DNA from: Phytophthora hibernalis
Taxonomy: Eukaryota > Oomycota > Peronosporomycetes > Peronosporales > Peronosporaceae
Direction: 5' to 3'
Length of the DNA stretch: 64,000 bases
Assembly (NCBI GenBank): GCA_012656075.1
Contig: JAAKBF010000229.1
Location: forward strand, 372,001 to 436,000
Part shown: one piece after another, positions 43,326-54,849 of the stretch
How the letters are laid out: each line of letters starts with the position of its first letter
Position numbering within the stretch: position 1 is the first letter of the stretch
Made by a program: the position numbers and the translations under genes
The notes under the pieces: model-generated
Seen by the model: the letters and a program-made list of their open reading frames with translations, nothing else
Databases searched by the model: none
What the model was told of the DNA's origin: nothing

Positions 43326-44614
43326 ATGGGTCGTCTTCTCCATCCTGCGCCTTCCAACGAGGCGCCCAAGAAGAAGCGCCGCACACTGCGCGACGCCGAG
43401 GCGGACCTGGAGACCTGCCGCAATTCGCTGCAAGAAGCGAAGCGCAAACTCGTGCTCACGGTGGGCCAAACAACAAAAAATGAAGTATGCGCTACAAACT
43501 AAAGTTTAAACTGTCAAAACTGGGTGTGTAGGCCCGAGAGAACGCCAAGATGAAGGTGCTGCTGATGAAGTACATTGAGAAGGATGACTCGCTGCTGTGC
43601 TCCAGCCAGATGAGCGTCGCCGAGGTGCGTCCTTCAGCCATCGCAAAGCTTTCGAATATGTAGCAATTACTAAAGTTTTAGGTTGGCTACGGTATTGTAT
43701 TGTGCAATGCAGTATGCGCCTGTCGCTCAGGCCTCGTCACCTGGTCTGGGCTCACCTCCTGCTGAACAGACGGATGTGTCGACGTTATCGCAGTCTCCGC
43801 GGGAGTACACGACCGCAGAGGAGGGCGAGAGCGAAGACAGTTTGTGGGCCAGCGACTTCCAGCCCAATGGCGACGGGTTCACGGAGCCTGTGAGCCAGCT
43901 GAGCCAGATCAGTCAGGTCAGTCACTGGAGCGAGCTCAGCTCCACGTCCAATCTGGACGCCATTCTCAACTTCCTCGAGACGCAGGACACGTCGGAGACC
44001 AATCGGTGCTGGAGTTGTATTGATTGAGGAGAAATAGATTATGGTAGCTCACGATGTTTGTGTGTGCTGCAGAATGGGGACGTTGCAGGCGGAATACGCC
44101 AAGTTGAAGGAGCAGCAGACCGTCGTGCGCGTGGGCGTGGGGGTAATGCTCATCTCGAAGAAGCACCCGGACTGTGTGCTAATCGGCCAACGCAAAGGCT
44201 CTCACGGCGAAGGAAAGTTTGCGCTGCCAGGTGGACACTTGGAAATGTACGAGAGCTGGGAGGAGTGCGCCGTCCGAGAGGTGAAAGAGGAAACCGGTGC
44301 GTAGCCGACGCCTTGCACCCTGTTTGTGAGGGTGAAAATCCTCAATGGATTGATGTCCAACAGATCTCGATCTCAAGGGAGCCAAATTCGCCACCGTGAC
44401 CAACGACCCCATGGAGGACGAGGACAAACACTACATCACAATCCTCATGCAGGCCGTCGTGGACGACGAGGAGACCATCCGGAACATGGAGCCGAACAAG
44501 TGCGAAGGCTGGAGCTGGGTGCCGTGGGCCGACTTGCGCGCTCGCGACGATATGTTTACGCCGCTGTTCCACCTGACTCGCAGCGATTTCTCACCCTCGT
44601 TTATCAAGCCTTGA
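43326..44614 (+). CDS. Coiled-coil/acidic N-terminal region fused to a NUDT15-like Nudix hydrolase (five exons)
   Basis: The model is exons 43326-43460, 43532-43624, 43713-44005, 44073-44296 and 44364-44614. All introns are GT-AG, 67-88 bases, and phase-compatible, giving 331 residues. The N-terminal part has a basic KKKRR and helical segments (LRDAEADLETCRNSLQEAKRKL, split by an intron from ARENAKMKVLLMKYIEKDD), then an acidic Ser-rich linker. The C-terminal part is a Nudix domain: VRVGVGVMLISKKHPDCVLIG, the Nudix box GGHLEMYESWEECAVREVKEET (across intron 4) and EGWSWVPWADL. It is closest to NUDT15-type nucleotide-diphosphate hydrolases, which clear modified nucleotides. The box's last Gly is Asp after splicing; family members vary there. 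Alternative: two genes, the first ending at 44027 without splicing and a Nudix starting at ATG 44074. It is convergent with 46373-44742, 127 bases away. Confidence 0.72.
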
Positions 44615-44741
44615 TTAGGTGCAGCTGAAGAACGTACGCAAAAGAGCGCTTTGTCGATGGTTAATATTTTACATGGCGTGTTAATTTGATGGTACTGCTT
44701 TTCTGTCGGCTGGAGGCCGCTTCCTAACTTTCTCCTATATT

Positions 44742-46373
44742 TCACTGCATGGGCCACACGAGTGTGGCGTGGAATAGCATCCACACAATCGCCGCGACGA
44801 TAGCGGCCCGGACGAGCATCAGCAACACGCTGGTGCTGTGTCCATCCGTGAACGGGTCCGTCACCAGCCACTTGATGCTTGTACCCAGCGCAGAGCTGGT
44901 CTTCGCCTGCTCGGCCTTGTTCTGCTCAGGCTCCTCGAATTGCGCGGGGCTCTGCCCCGATTCTTCCGAGGAGCGGCCTGCCATGTCACCTCCGCACTGC
45001 CGCACAAACCGAAGCTGCAACGTCACTGACTCAGCATCTCCATTAGCGCGCGCTGCGTCGAATCGCTCCAACTGGATGTTGGTGCTGAACTCGGCGTCGT
45101 CCTTGAGGAGATCGGTCATAACTAGAGCCGCTCCAGCCACCTTGGTCGAGCGAAAGAGCGTGTGGTCCCAGAGCGAGATCTCCACCACGTCCGCAAGCTG
45201 GTGCGCCGGAATGGTCAAGGGAATGTGGTTCCACTTGGGATTCGGGTCTCGTCGGAGCACGGGGCTCTTCCACACCGTTCCCGTCTCTGGGCACTGCAGG
45301 AGCACGAATGGATTCACTGTCTTACGCTTGCGAATTGGCTTCAGACCCGTGCACGAAATCTCCGCCAATGAGATCGTGGGCATTGTCTTCCTGCTAGCAG
45401 TCGACAGCACCGTACCAGAGGTCAGCGGCTGAACGGCAGCTTCGTTGGCTCCGCTCTGGCTGCTGCTGCTGCTACCTGAAAGCCTCAAGCTGGCAGCTGT
45501 AACTGCCGTCATCGCTGCGCTGCTGTCTGCTGAGCTGTTGGATTTGAGTCGTCGACACCTGATCTTGGACGGGGGCGTGCTGCTGGCATTGTTGTTGTTC
45601 TCCGAGTCCCACGTCTCACTTACGTCCGAGTCGGCGCTGGACTCGCTCGGGTCGTCCTCGTCCGACATGCGGCCGAACGACAGCCGCAGCGGCGACGATT
45701 TGCCAAAGTCCTGGGGCGTCCTGCCGCTCTTTGCGTCCGGTACGGCGATATGTGCGATGCGCACGATGGTGGCGCTGCTGGGCTTCCAGTCCAGCACCTC
45801 CATGAAGAGCGGGTCCTTGAACACGATGCCGTGCTCGTAGATGAACGTGGACTGGCACGCGCCCGAGCGTGTGGGGCATCCCTTGACGTGCAGGTTGGAG
45901 CTGAGCTTCGTCATGCGCGCACCCACGAGGTAGGCGAGCACGGCCGACTGGCCCTCGTGGCGCGCGCCGTCCACGGACACGAGCGCCACGTCCTTGGCCA
46001 GGTACTGCAGGATCATGGCCGCGTCGTTCTTGCGGAAGGCGTGAGCGAAGCGCAAGTGGCTCACAAGCAGCTGCTCGACGTGCGGAGACGGGGCATCCGA
46101 GTCGCTCAGGTCGCTCAGGTCGTCGCCGTACACGTCGCAGGCGGGCGAGGGCGGCCGCGCGGGCGAGTCCAAGGCGCCTGCAAACGGTTTCCTGTTGTTG
46201 TTGTTGTTGTTGCTTGGCTGAGGCATGGCTGGAGGGGACGGAGGCGGCGCGAGGCCCATGCGAGAGGAGGAAGGGGCTGTTGTGGGGTTGCCTTTTTGAG
46301 GATGGCGACTGGGCGGCGATTGCCACGAGCTGACAGATTGGAGAGTGAGGAGATGTTGGCGTCGTGGGTTCAC
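44742..46373 (-). CDS. NTF2-like and C2 domain protein with C-terminal transmembrane anchor
   Basis: A single-exon 543-residue ORF. Residues 1-100 are disordered (Pro/Ser-rich, an Asn run, DDLSDLSDSD). Residues about 100-215 look like an NTF2/SnoaL-type cone fold (LLVSHLRFAHAFRKNDAAMILQYLAKDVALV...EVLDWKPSSATIVRIAHI). A Ser-rich linker follows. Residues about 320-470 look like a C2 beta-sandwich (NPFVLLQCPETGTVWKSPV...NPKWNHIPLTIP...VVEISLWDHTLF), a membrane- or lipid-binding module. The end has one TM helix (STSVLLMLVRAAIVAAIVWMLF) and a very short tail, as in tail-anchored proteins. Cytosolic orientation with ER or organelle anchoring is inferred; the molecular role is unknown. It is convergent with the Nudix gene. 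Confidence 0.8.
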   Translation of the reverse strand: MNPRRQHLLTLQSVSSWQSPPSRHPQKGNPTTAPSSSRMGLAPPPSPPAMPQPSNNNNNNRKPFAGALDSPARPPSPACDVYGDDLSDLSDSDAPSPHVEQLLVSHLRFAHAFRKNDAAMILQYLAKDVALVSVDGARHEGQSAVLAYLVGARMTKLSSNLHVKGCPTRSGACQSTFIYEHGIVFKDPLFMEVLDWKPSSATIVRIAHIAVPDAKSGRTPQDFGKSSPLRLSFGRMSDEDDPSESSADSDVSETWDSENNNNASSTPPSKIRCRRLKSNSSADSSAAMTAVTAASLRLSGSSSSSQSGANEAAVQPLTSGTVLSTASRKTMPTISLAEISCTGLKPIRKRKTVNPFVLLQCPETGTVWKSPVLRRDPNPKWNHIPLTIPAHQLADVVEISLWDHTLFRSTKVAGAALVMTDLLKDDAEFSTNIQLERFDAARANGDAESVTLQLRFVRQCGGDMAGRSSEESGQSPAQFEEPEQNKAEQAKTSSALGTSIKWLVTDPFTDGHSTSVLLMLVRAAIVAAIVWMLFHATLVWPMQ

Positions 46374-47704
46374 TGCGTCCTAAGCGCAAATGACAGAAGC
46401 AGTCGGCAAGAAAAACGGCCCTTATTGTGATTATTGCAGGGGTAGGGCTGCACAGGTGATGATTACCCACAAAGATCCGGCCACTCTTGCCACCCCGCCG
46501 ACGTCAACGCACGAGACCGTGCCGAGGGAAGACTGCAAGGCGCTCCTACAGTACTATTGCTGCCATTGACATCACCGCTGTCCATTGCCGATGTCCATTG
46601 CTACTGTCCACTGTCGCTGCCATTGTGGCCGGCGCTGCCGTCGCCACCTCGATCAGATGTTGTTTGACGTTATGTGGGATCCCGCTCTCTGTGCGGCGGT
46701 AGGGCTCCGCAGCGGCGGGTTTCCAGTCAAGCAACGTGCTTGAACCTTGACCAGCGGCCTGCGTCTGGGTCTGCGTGGCCGGACGGCGAACCAGTTGAGT
46801 TGCAAGGCAAGCCCGCCAGCGCCAGCGACACTAGGACGCAGGATGCAGCACGAGCCACTGAAGCAGGCTGGTGCGACAAAGCTCATCGCACTCGAAGGTG
46901 CCACTCTCGGAATGACGGCACGGACTAAAAGCGTGCGGTGCCACGTCTAACATAGTATAGCGTATTGTATGTCGGATATAACAAATCATAATTTGTTGAC
47001 TCCATTCGGCCAGAGCCGGGACACTATAGCAAATATATTACCCAAACGGCGTCAACCGCGCAAGCCCCTCGTGCTCAGCCAACCGCGATGGCGCCCGCCC
47101 GCCACACATCGAGCAAGATGTGGATGATGGCAAGACCACGGGCGTCGTGGCGTACATGTTGGGACAGTCGCAGCTCGCTTTGTTGACTTTTATTAAACAC
47201 AGTAGTCTGTGAATTAAAAGCGGCGTAAAACGCAGTATTGGTGGTAATCTCCGGGCGATTGCGCCCTTTTCGCGGCCGTTGATTGGACCGTCATGATCTT
47301 GTTTGGGTGTACCGGTACACAACTCGACTGGGGCTTTGATGGCCCCGTCACCGAGTGACTGGCGCCGACTGGCATCACAGCGTGGCGGAAAAGGTTCAGC
47401 GCGACCGCCAAGCACAAGTGCCGGTCAACGGCAGTGAAAGGCAACAATGATGGCGAAGGACTATATCGGGAGACTAATTTTGGTCCGGCCCAGACGAGAG
47501 CCAGTGAGATCAGGTGCAGCCAATGTTCCTCTAATTTTGACCAATCGTGGAGCGGCAGCAAAAAGGTGTCGCCGTTTGCGTTTGAAGTTCCGCGATGTGG
47601 AAACCATGTTTTGGATGGATTACTGTAAGCGCCATTGACCTGCCGAATGCCCCATTGTTGCAGGCACTCACCGCAGCTGGGAACTCGGTGACCCGGGTCA
47701 GGAC
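46374..47704. other. Promoter side of the C2 gene and a gene-free stretch
   Basis: Just upstream of the minus-strand gene (about 46386-46400) TCATTTGCGCTT weakly resembles an oomycete initiator. The rest to 47704 has only short ORFs on both strands without motifs. GCCATTGYCR-like runs near 46560-46630 are low complexity. Confidence 0.5.
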
Positions 47705-48464
47705 GAGGGATGTTAAAAGAAAGCCTTCTGAAAAAAAGAAATCTTCTTTTGATAAAGGCTCGTGCTAGTGGTACAACACGAGTCTACTGAAACTTAATAT
47801 TTGTGGAGGTTATGAATGATTCTGAGTCTTTTTCTACATCGAATAAACTTTGAAGTCGCCTGGAGGACGGATGTCATCTTGCTTCAAATCATGAAAGTCG
47901 GAGATGCCGACAGAAAAACTACACCCGAGCCTCACCCTTAGAAAACCCTGAGAGCGGTGACACAACCTAAGCCGAGCTAGGTGTGACCCTGCTTGGTCCT
48001 GGGTTTAAGCCCGTGTACTGCGCACTCGGATCTTTTAAACCACAGGCGTTGTTTCGGCCTGCCGAGCGAGTTACTTTCACCCCTTTATCCCGGGATGTGT
48101 TGTTTTGTACCACTAGTCAGTACCTTTGATTAAAAGAAGATAAAAGAAGAAATCTAGCGGTCTTCTTTTAATGAAAACATGGATCTGCCAGTACTATGTC
48201 TGTTGCCAGTATCTAGTTAAAAATACACGTCTTGACTTTGAAAACAGATCCCTTCTGACCAAGTACAGCGAAGATCGCTACACACCAGGGTTCTAAAGGG
48301 TGAACTCTTAGAAAAATATGATTTTTAGCAAAAATAGGACAAGTGATAAAGTAGTGACTATGGTTGTAAGAAGAAAAAGAAGACGTCCGCCGATTCTGGC
48401 CGATCTTCTTTTGCATTATAAGAAGATAAAAGAAACTTGATGAAAAGAAAGCTTAACATCCCTG
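47705..48464. mobile_element. hAT-type MITE, 760 bp
   Basis: Terminal inverted repeats GAGGGATGTTAAAAGAAAG and the complement of CAGGGATGTTAAGCTTTC bound a non-coding element. Flanking octamers GTCAGGAC (47697-47704) and GCGAGGAC (48465-48472) match at 6 of 8, as an aged hAT 8-bp duplication. AGAAGATAAAAGAAG-like units recur in both orientations near each end (about 47735, 48135, 48415). Confidence 0.65.
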
Positions 48465-48814
48465 GCGAGGACGCGGGGGTCGCAGATGTCAGGTAGAAAC
48501 TGATGGCTTTGAGGGATTTTACTTGTTGGATATTTTGGATCTGTTTTGAAATTACTGTATTTTTATTTTAATACGTATATGGTGTTCGATAAACAAATAA
48601 AATAATTTATTGCTCCAATTATTGCCATACAATATCACCCCAGAACAGAATCTCGTGTTTCCGGTTCATACTCCATTCGAGGTGTTTTTTAACCGTTCGC
48701 GGTCCTCTCTTACGATTCCAAGCTTTAATTTAATTTGGCTTAATCCAACTGGATGGCCCAGAATCCCTCTATGGTCGCTGTGCTGATGCATCAGTCGCTT
48801 CTAAACTTTCCACA

Positions 48815-50466
48815 ATGGTTGCAAACAAAGATCTCTGTTCTTTCTTCTTCGATCCGCGAGACCGAGAGCTTCATCGGTGCAAGCTCTGTGGAACCGACCG
48901 CAAGCAGCTGCCAGGCACGCCTGATGTCGCACTTAGTGGACGCCCCGACGACTATCATGCGGAGTACGAAGCCCACAATTGCGGCCCCGAGCAACCACTC
49001 CAAGACTACGGCTTTGTTTCAAAGGAAACACCCCACCGCTACCACTGGTTGCGCTGGGTTGTTATGCGGTACATGCCGCTCAGTGAGATGGACGACGAAA
49101 GGACGCGCGCCATGTCCAAGTGGCGGCCCACCAACTCCAAGGCTCTTAAAGCTGACATGGGTACAGTGGCCGCCAAAGTGGGTACAGAGATTGAAGAGGA
49201 GATGTGAATTTTCTTCGGAGTGATGTACGACGGCTGAATGCATGGAACTATGCACTATGTCGGAATCTACGGCGTCTACGAGATCAATGGGCGTCTACGC
49301 TAGACCAGGGCAGACAAGACGCTGAAGCTCATATTGATCTCTTCCGGAACGTACTGGCTGTCTATAACAAGACACTTGATATGGTACAGTTTTTCGTGTC
49401 TGATAACTGCAACACCAACCGAGCTCGGTGTCCCATTGGTCGGCTGTGCGTCAAACCGTTTTACACTCTCGGTTAAAAATTTCTTATCAGAACATGAAAC
49501 TCTGTTAAGTCAGGTTAATAACCTGATGAAGCGGTTACGTCTGCCTAACAACGCTGCTGAACTAAACAAACACACTCATCTTCGGGCCATGAAACGCAAT
49601 GTCACGCGCTGGTCTTCGACGCACGAGATGTTTGGCGCTACGTCAAGATTCAGGCCTAGATTCGTCGCGTGAAAGCGATCGAGGACTACGTCCAATCAAG
49701 CAGCAATAACAAGCGCCTCGCAGGGTTGCTCGATCACTTGAAGATGGTCGACAGTGTTTGCAAACATCTACAGCGCGACTCGACATCGTTGAGCAAGGTG
49801 CCTCTGCTCTTCGACTCGATTCTAGTGAATTACCCGATTTCTAATTTATTTACTAGAATCGAGTCAAAGAGCAGAGGCACCTTGCTCAACGATTTTCACT
49901 AGAATCGAGTCAATGAGCAGAGGCACCTTGATCAACGATGTCGAGTCGCGCTGTAGATGTTTGCAAATACTGTCGACCATCTTCAAGTGATCGAGCAACC
50001 TGCGAGGCGCTTGTTCTCGCTGCTTGATTGGACGTAGTTCCCGATCGCTTTAATTAGTAGATACCTAAAATTGGGCGCAAATATTGTGCATTCGTCTGCC
50101 TTTGAGACTGGCTTTGTGAAGGTTTGCAGCGGACTGAAGTTTTCGACCACCGAAACCGCTGCGTTGCGGCGCTTGGAGTGCCCCCAATCTACATGGACGA
50201 CAAGCAAGCGCAAGGAGCGCGAGCCGGACTATGCGGCGCAGCTCATCGTGCATGGCGACACAAAACGAAGTAGAGGAGATGAAGGTGCCGTCCACTCAGC
50301 GCTGGTGCGGCTGGTGCCGCCGACCTCAAACGCTTGTGAGCGTTTGTTGTCGGAGTGTAAGATGGGGCTGACTCTGCAGCGCAGCAGTTTGCTCCCTGAT
50401 AACGTCGAGATGCTGTCGTTTCTTCGGGCGAATCACGACATGTGGGACGTCACTAGTTTGCTGTAA
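48815..50466 (+). pseudogene. hAT transposase pseudogene, copy B
   Basis: The same broken reading as copy A, on the plus strand. BED-like start MVANKDLCSFFF (48815-49207), central pieces (49204-49476, 49334-49672, 49669-49902), the inverted duplication, then the dimerisation domain PPTSNACERLLSECK (50071-50466). The central piece ends at a stop after RFRPRFVA, where copy A differs. The shared disablements show the gene was dead before duplication. Confidence 0.82.
49673..50052. repeat. Inverted duplication inside the hAT transposase (copy B)
   Basis: Arms 49673-49828 and about 49850-50052 are reverse complements over about 150 bases, with a third GGTGCCTCTGCTC block at about 49875-49905. Both arms match here over their full length, including CAATCAAGCAGC and AACAAGCGCCTCGCAGG, which copy A has partly lost in one arm. 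Confidence 0.87.
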
Positions 50467-51222
50467 GATGCAGGTAAGATGATAAATGGTGAGAGCATTG
50501 ACTGTTCTAAAACGTGTTGCCAGTAATTGCGCCGTATTTATTATAGCTAGATGGTATGTTGCAATCATTATTATGCTGAGGCGCGGGAGGGGCAATGCCG
50601 TAACTTACTGTATTTTCCGAGCCCTGATCTGATGCGCCTGTTTCGCAGCATCGGTACTGTAGACGACAATCTGTCGAGCATACTAGAGAGATTGGGCTGG
50701 TAGCGTCGATTTTAGCGTAAGCTTACGACGAGCGAGTACCCTAGCGTAGTATGGCGCGGAACATAACCATACTGTGCATCGCAGAGGACGAGTCAATGGT
50801 TTTTCAGACGAAATAGTATTCTTATATTAGTATTCGATCTATAAAATATTATGAGCATGGCACGCTATAGTACCCTGCTTCGCAGCCGCAGCATTTGTAC
50901 CCGGGATATAAGCCGTGAGGTAGTCGTGTTTCAGGCCGAGGCGGCGGTATCTGGTAGAAAGGTAACCAGGCAAGGCGTCTCGGATAGGTCTAGGAGGCCG
51001 TAGCGCGCTAGGTCTTGATCAAGTCAAGAAAAGAGGTCGCGTGGCACGGCGCTGTCTCCGTGTCGGATTGATACTGGACACGGGGTGTCGGGAAACGCTC
51101 TGGATGTGATGGTGTAGCTGTAGCTCGGAGAGCCTATCAACGGAGAGGCGCGTCTTGTATCACGGGTGGGAGTGTCGAAGCCGCGCGTCTCGCCGCTGAT
51201 AATGTTGCACTCGGCATGCTCA

Positions 51223-52077
51223 GGGAAACGTATTCTGAACGGGTAGACCATTATCACCAATATTCAAACCTGTCAATCGGAGGATCTCGCCGTGCTGGGG
51301 AAATAATCGTGTTTTGCAGGATCTGGAAATAATAACCTAACGAATTCGGTTTGCACCCCACCGAGAAATCTTCATTCGTTCTTTTAACTCTACGAAGACA
51401 TGCAACTTGTAAGATTTATAAGCCAGTTCACTTGACCTATTTATGATCCGGATTGGTGTGCACCACCCGAGAATGACGGCGAATTAATCCCGGTTGGGCT
51501 CATATCGCTTCTAAGAAGCACAATCAGGATAATATTTTTTATTCAAATACTTTTCTCGCAACCAGCCTAGTGCCGCCGTTACGCGGCGGTTTATATTTAA
51601 TTGTTAAGTCTGGGGAGCGCACCCGTTCCGCTCGCAGGGTCTCGCTTGCACTACTCACCAAAATAAATTACTTAATGAAAGTATTGGGAGAGCCCTACAG
51701 ACCCGCCAAGCACGGGGAAGGGCGCGGCCTTCGCTTCGCTCGAACGCTTTATTGACACGAGACTGAGTACAATTTTCTCCTGGAGTCACCCAGTGAATGC
51801 TGACCTGGAACAATCCGGATATTTGATTGGCTATTGAAAATTTACCGGTACTGTCTATGCGCCTTGCGCAAGTGTGAAATGGAATTCGGCTGTGTTCCGC
51901 GGAGCGGATGCGGCCAGACTTTAAGATTGACCCTTTACATTTGAAAGACTGCGGTCAGGGTCTGAAACCCTGAACGCAGATCGATGTCCAGATCGCCCCC
52001 GTCCTTAAGCGGGTTAACCCAATCTGGAGTTAAAAACGCTCATGCAAACGTATTGTATGTGGCGTCCCGCCTCGCCT
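51223..52077. other. Gene-free stretch with a GC-rich hairpin
   Basis: No gene. CCGCCG-TTACG-CGGCGG (51573-51589) forms a GC hairpin in AT-rich DNA, and CTTCGCTTCGCTCGAACG (about 51730) is a second palindrome-like patch. GC-hairpin ends can mark rolling-circle elements, but no terminal TC...CTRR pair is evident. From about 51960 CTGAACGCA-type motifs of the next repeat begin. Confidence 0.4.
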
Positions 52078-53354
52078 AAAGTCTGAACGCACATATACCC
52101 GTGTACCCGGAACTCGCCGTGTCCACAAGTACCGAGTGAAGCAGAAAACCAAGAAAAACATACCGTGTGAAGCCTCTACAGTGAGTGTACCTTTGGTCAC
52201 AAGACCTTGGATGCACTTTAGTTCCTGGACGCAGATCGTCCCTGAACGCAGATACCTGAGCGTACAAATTATTATGTGCGCCCAAGGTCATCCTGCTCTG
52301 TGAGGCCGTACACATCGGTTTCAAGTTATATCCAGGTTCAAGAACCCTGAGCGTAGGTGGAAAACACCTGCGTTCAGGATATCAAGAATCCAGCAAACAC
52401 AAAGGCATGGCCCCTTGAAGATGGGAAGATCAACCCACAAAGTGTCAACGTCAACATCCAGTATAGTCAAAGCAGAGGAACACAGAAGAACACAGAAGAA
52501 CACGGGAGAACATCGAAGAACGAAGACAACAAGATACCATTTACGAATAGCTAGCGACAGGCTAGCAAAGATACCAATCAGAGTTCGTTTACCCCCTACT
52601 ACACAAGTCGCTCAAAGAAGGGCCTCCGACAAGCAGAAAACGGGTCCGCCGATCAGTTAAGGACGGTTCGGTGCGGGGCCCTAAAAGATTCAAGTCCAGT
52701 TGTGAGGGGATCATTCATGTAGGTGTCTGACGTGATCCTTGCATTTCATTTTCTAGTTGATCCCGCTGCGTGTACGGTAAGGGCGGTGTTTCATTTCATA
52801 TTGACAAGACCTTCTTGGGTGATTAGTAGCAGTCATCCCCAGGTATATTTGATAGACTGCGTTCAAGGTTGGACTGTATTTGTGTGTGTTATTTTCCTCA
52901 TCTGAGGGTGGTGCGCGTGTGAAAGGGCTTCAGGGTTGACCAGTACCCTGAACGCAGCCCTAGTTGACTGGCGTTCAGCCCCACCGCTCAAGGGTCTATA
53001 AGAATAAGTAGCGGCTGTTTGTTGTATATAACTCTGTATTTGTATTGGTTATCTGAAAGTGGTGTTTCTTCTGGGTTCTCGGATCCGGATTCAGACATTG
53101 GAGAAGTGCGTTCAGGAAGTGAACGTTACGCCCGACATTTTCAAGGCCTATTTGTATTGGACAACTCATTTGGTGGCAAATACAGGCTCCCCGAATTAAT
53201 CGACGCCGATAGGGATTACACAAGGTGCCACGCCACTCTGAATCGCGGTTTCAAGGAACTGCGTTCAGGGTTTACACCCCGAGGCTTAAGTTTCAGGACT
53301 AAGTCTGGGCTACCGCTACACACTTGGGCGAAAAGTTTCACCGACTTCGTCACA
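52078..53354 (+). repeat. LTR-like repeat of gypsy family 2, copy 1 (1277 bp)
   Basis: Inverted partner of 59997-61273, the same length to the base and nearly identical. TGAACGC...GTCACA gives TG...CA ends, suggesting a solo LTR. It contains about ten CTGAACGCA/TGCGTTCAG motifs, an AACACAGAAG tandem patch (about 52478-52515), and an open frame of over 100 codons (53019-53340, no ATG) kept in both copies. Flanking pentamers do not match, so the ends are approximate. Confidence 0.7.
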
Positions 53355-54849
53355 CAATCCTGGAAATTACAGTGCTGCAGCATTAAGACTTGCAGTTCAG
53401 AGAGAATCCACTAAATTGATGTCATGCTTTATCTAAATAGATACCAACAGGCACGTTTCCCAGTAATAACTAACGGGAACGTCCATTTCACGCAAAACTT
53501 CAAGACCTTTCCAACTCCGTTATCTTCAACTAACAGTCTTGACAGATTTGTCTTCCTCCACGCACTCAGCTCGGTTGAATAACAACTCAATGTGCAACCC
53601 TCTCTTCCCCGCATTCTGTCACCCATGGAAATTGACGGAATTTCAATCCCGAAAAACTACAAGTCGCCTCTCCAAGAACGTGGGGAGGTGAGGAAGACAG
53701 TCCCGATCGCCCGATCCCTACGCGCAAAGGTAAACAGTTTAATTTTCGCGTTTCAGACTGTGGATATCAGTGATTCCTTCCGGTTGTGCTTTTCTTATAG
53801 ATTTTATCGAGTTCGTCAATGAGAAGCCGCCTAGCACTGGCAATGATTATATCTACAGAAAATTTATCAGGAAAAGCGAGCACACAGTTGGTGAAAGCTG
53901 TCGCCTGGTCCGGATCCACCTAACTGATCTGGTTGCTCAAGAATCCACCGCCCACCTCAAAATGGTGCGTTCGTTTTCATAACACTAGGTTTTTGTTGTG
54001 CTGACAGTACCACATTACTTCCAGAGATACGAGCATAAGTACGTAACCCACCCTTACTCTGTCGACAAAGATATTTGACTGGGACAATCTGGATATCCAA
54101 TGAAGACGGACCCGCCTTCCTCTTCCTGGAGAGAATCTCAAGATTACGAAATTCACCAAACCCAAAGCGTACCACAATGAGTGCTGCCAGTTCACCACAC
54201 GCGTCAAATACCTACACTGTGAAACACCAGAGCCTGCAGAGTCTACCTCCTCAATATGTCATTGAATTCTAACACATTGATGCGCTACAATCACAACGAT
54301 AACCTCTTCAAACTCCCATCAACCTTCTTCCGCTTACGTATCCACGTACCCCGCTCAAATTCACTGCCCGGCCCAATACATTTAAGAAAATACGCACGGA
54401 CAATGCTCCTTGGAAGGACACACATCGGCTTAAAAGTTTCTTCCTAACGCACCGTTGTCATACAGTCTTCCTTTGTGTAGGCATGCGCCACAATCGTTTT
54501 CACGGAATACTCAATATGGTTAACTGAAGGTTTTGCTGCCACACACGAAACCTGCCGCTTCGAGGGCCTTCCACGTCACCTCACGCTTCGTATTTGCACG
54601 GATCGCATACAGAACCTAGCGCAAACTCTATTTTTCGTCATCATAATGACAGCCCTGTTTTCTCTCGGTATGTTCCGGTATTTTCTCCGTTTTTCCACCA
54701 CCTCACTTTCTTTCAATCATCATCATATGCTTCTTTACACCCCAGTACCAAATTGATATTCCCAGTCTAAGTCGCAGACGCCCTAGGCACAGTCGTAAAA
54801 CGAAGATGGCGTAGTTGAACACATAAGTGCCCTCTTATATTAGACGATA
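53355..54849. other. Stretch without a recognised gene
   Basis: Many short ORFs, none with recognisable domains. DGISIPKNYK near 53630 faintly resembles a copia pol segment, but the flanks do not follow. Confidence 0.45.

Larger units (their letters stand above)
48539..50626 (+). mobile_element. hAT transposon, copy B (truncated at its left end here)
   Basis: It carries the terminus with CATCTGAT-side flank at 50626 but lacks the other terminus and the GTATCAGAT-rich subterminal third present in copy A. It was therefore copied as part of the larger block and cannot move on its own. Confidence 0.8.
48539..51222. repeat. Inverted segmental duplication, copy B
   Basis: The reverse complement of 7831-10494. 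It begins inside the hAT (the right-hand 1.1 kb of the element is missing here), passes the hAT terminus CCGAGCCCTG at 50626, and continues 600 bases into the same non-transposon flank, ending inside the gene fragment. Confidence 0.88.

Noticed and set aside
45616..46470. 284-codon ORF in another minus-strand frame over the C2 gene, and a 226-codon plus-strand ORF (45750-46430)
   Set aside because: Both are Arg/Ala-rich shadows of the 543-residue frame, which alone shows domain structure and a TM helix.
51570..51760. Helitron 3' end suggested by a GC hairpin
   Set aside because: No CTRR terminus at the right distance and no matching 5' TC end or Rep/helicase sequence nearby.
53592..53822. 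Possible copia reverse transcriptase segment (DGISIPKNYK)
   Set aside because: Ten suggestive residues only; nothing of the RT follows in any frame.
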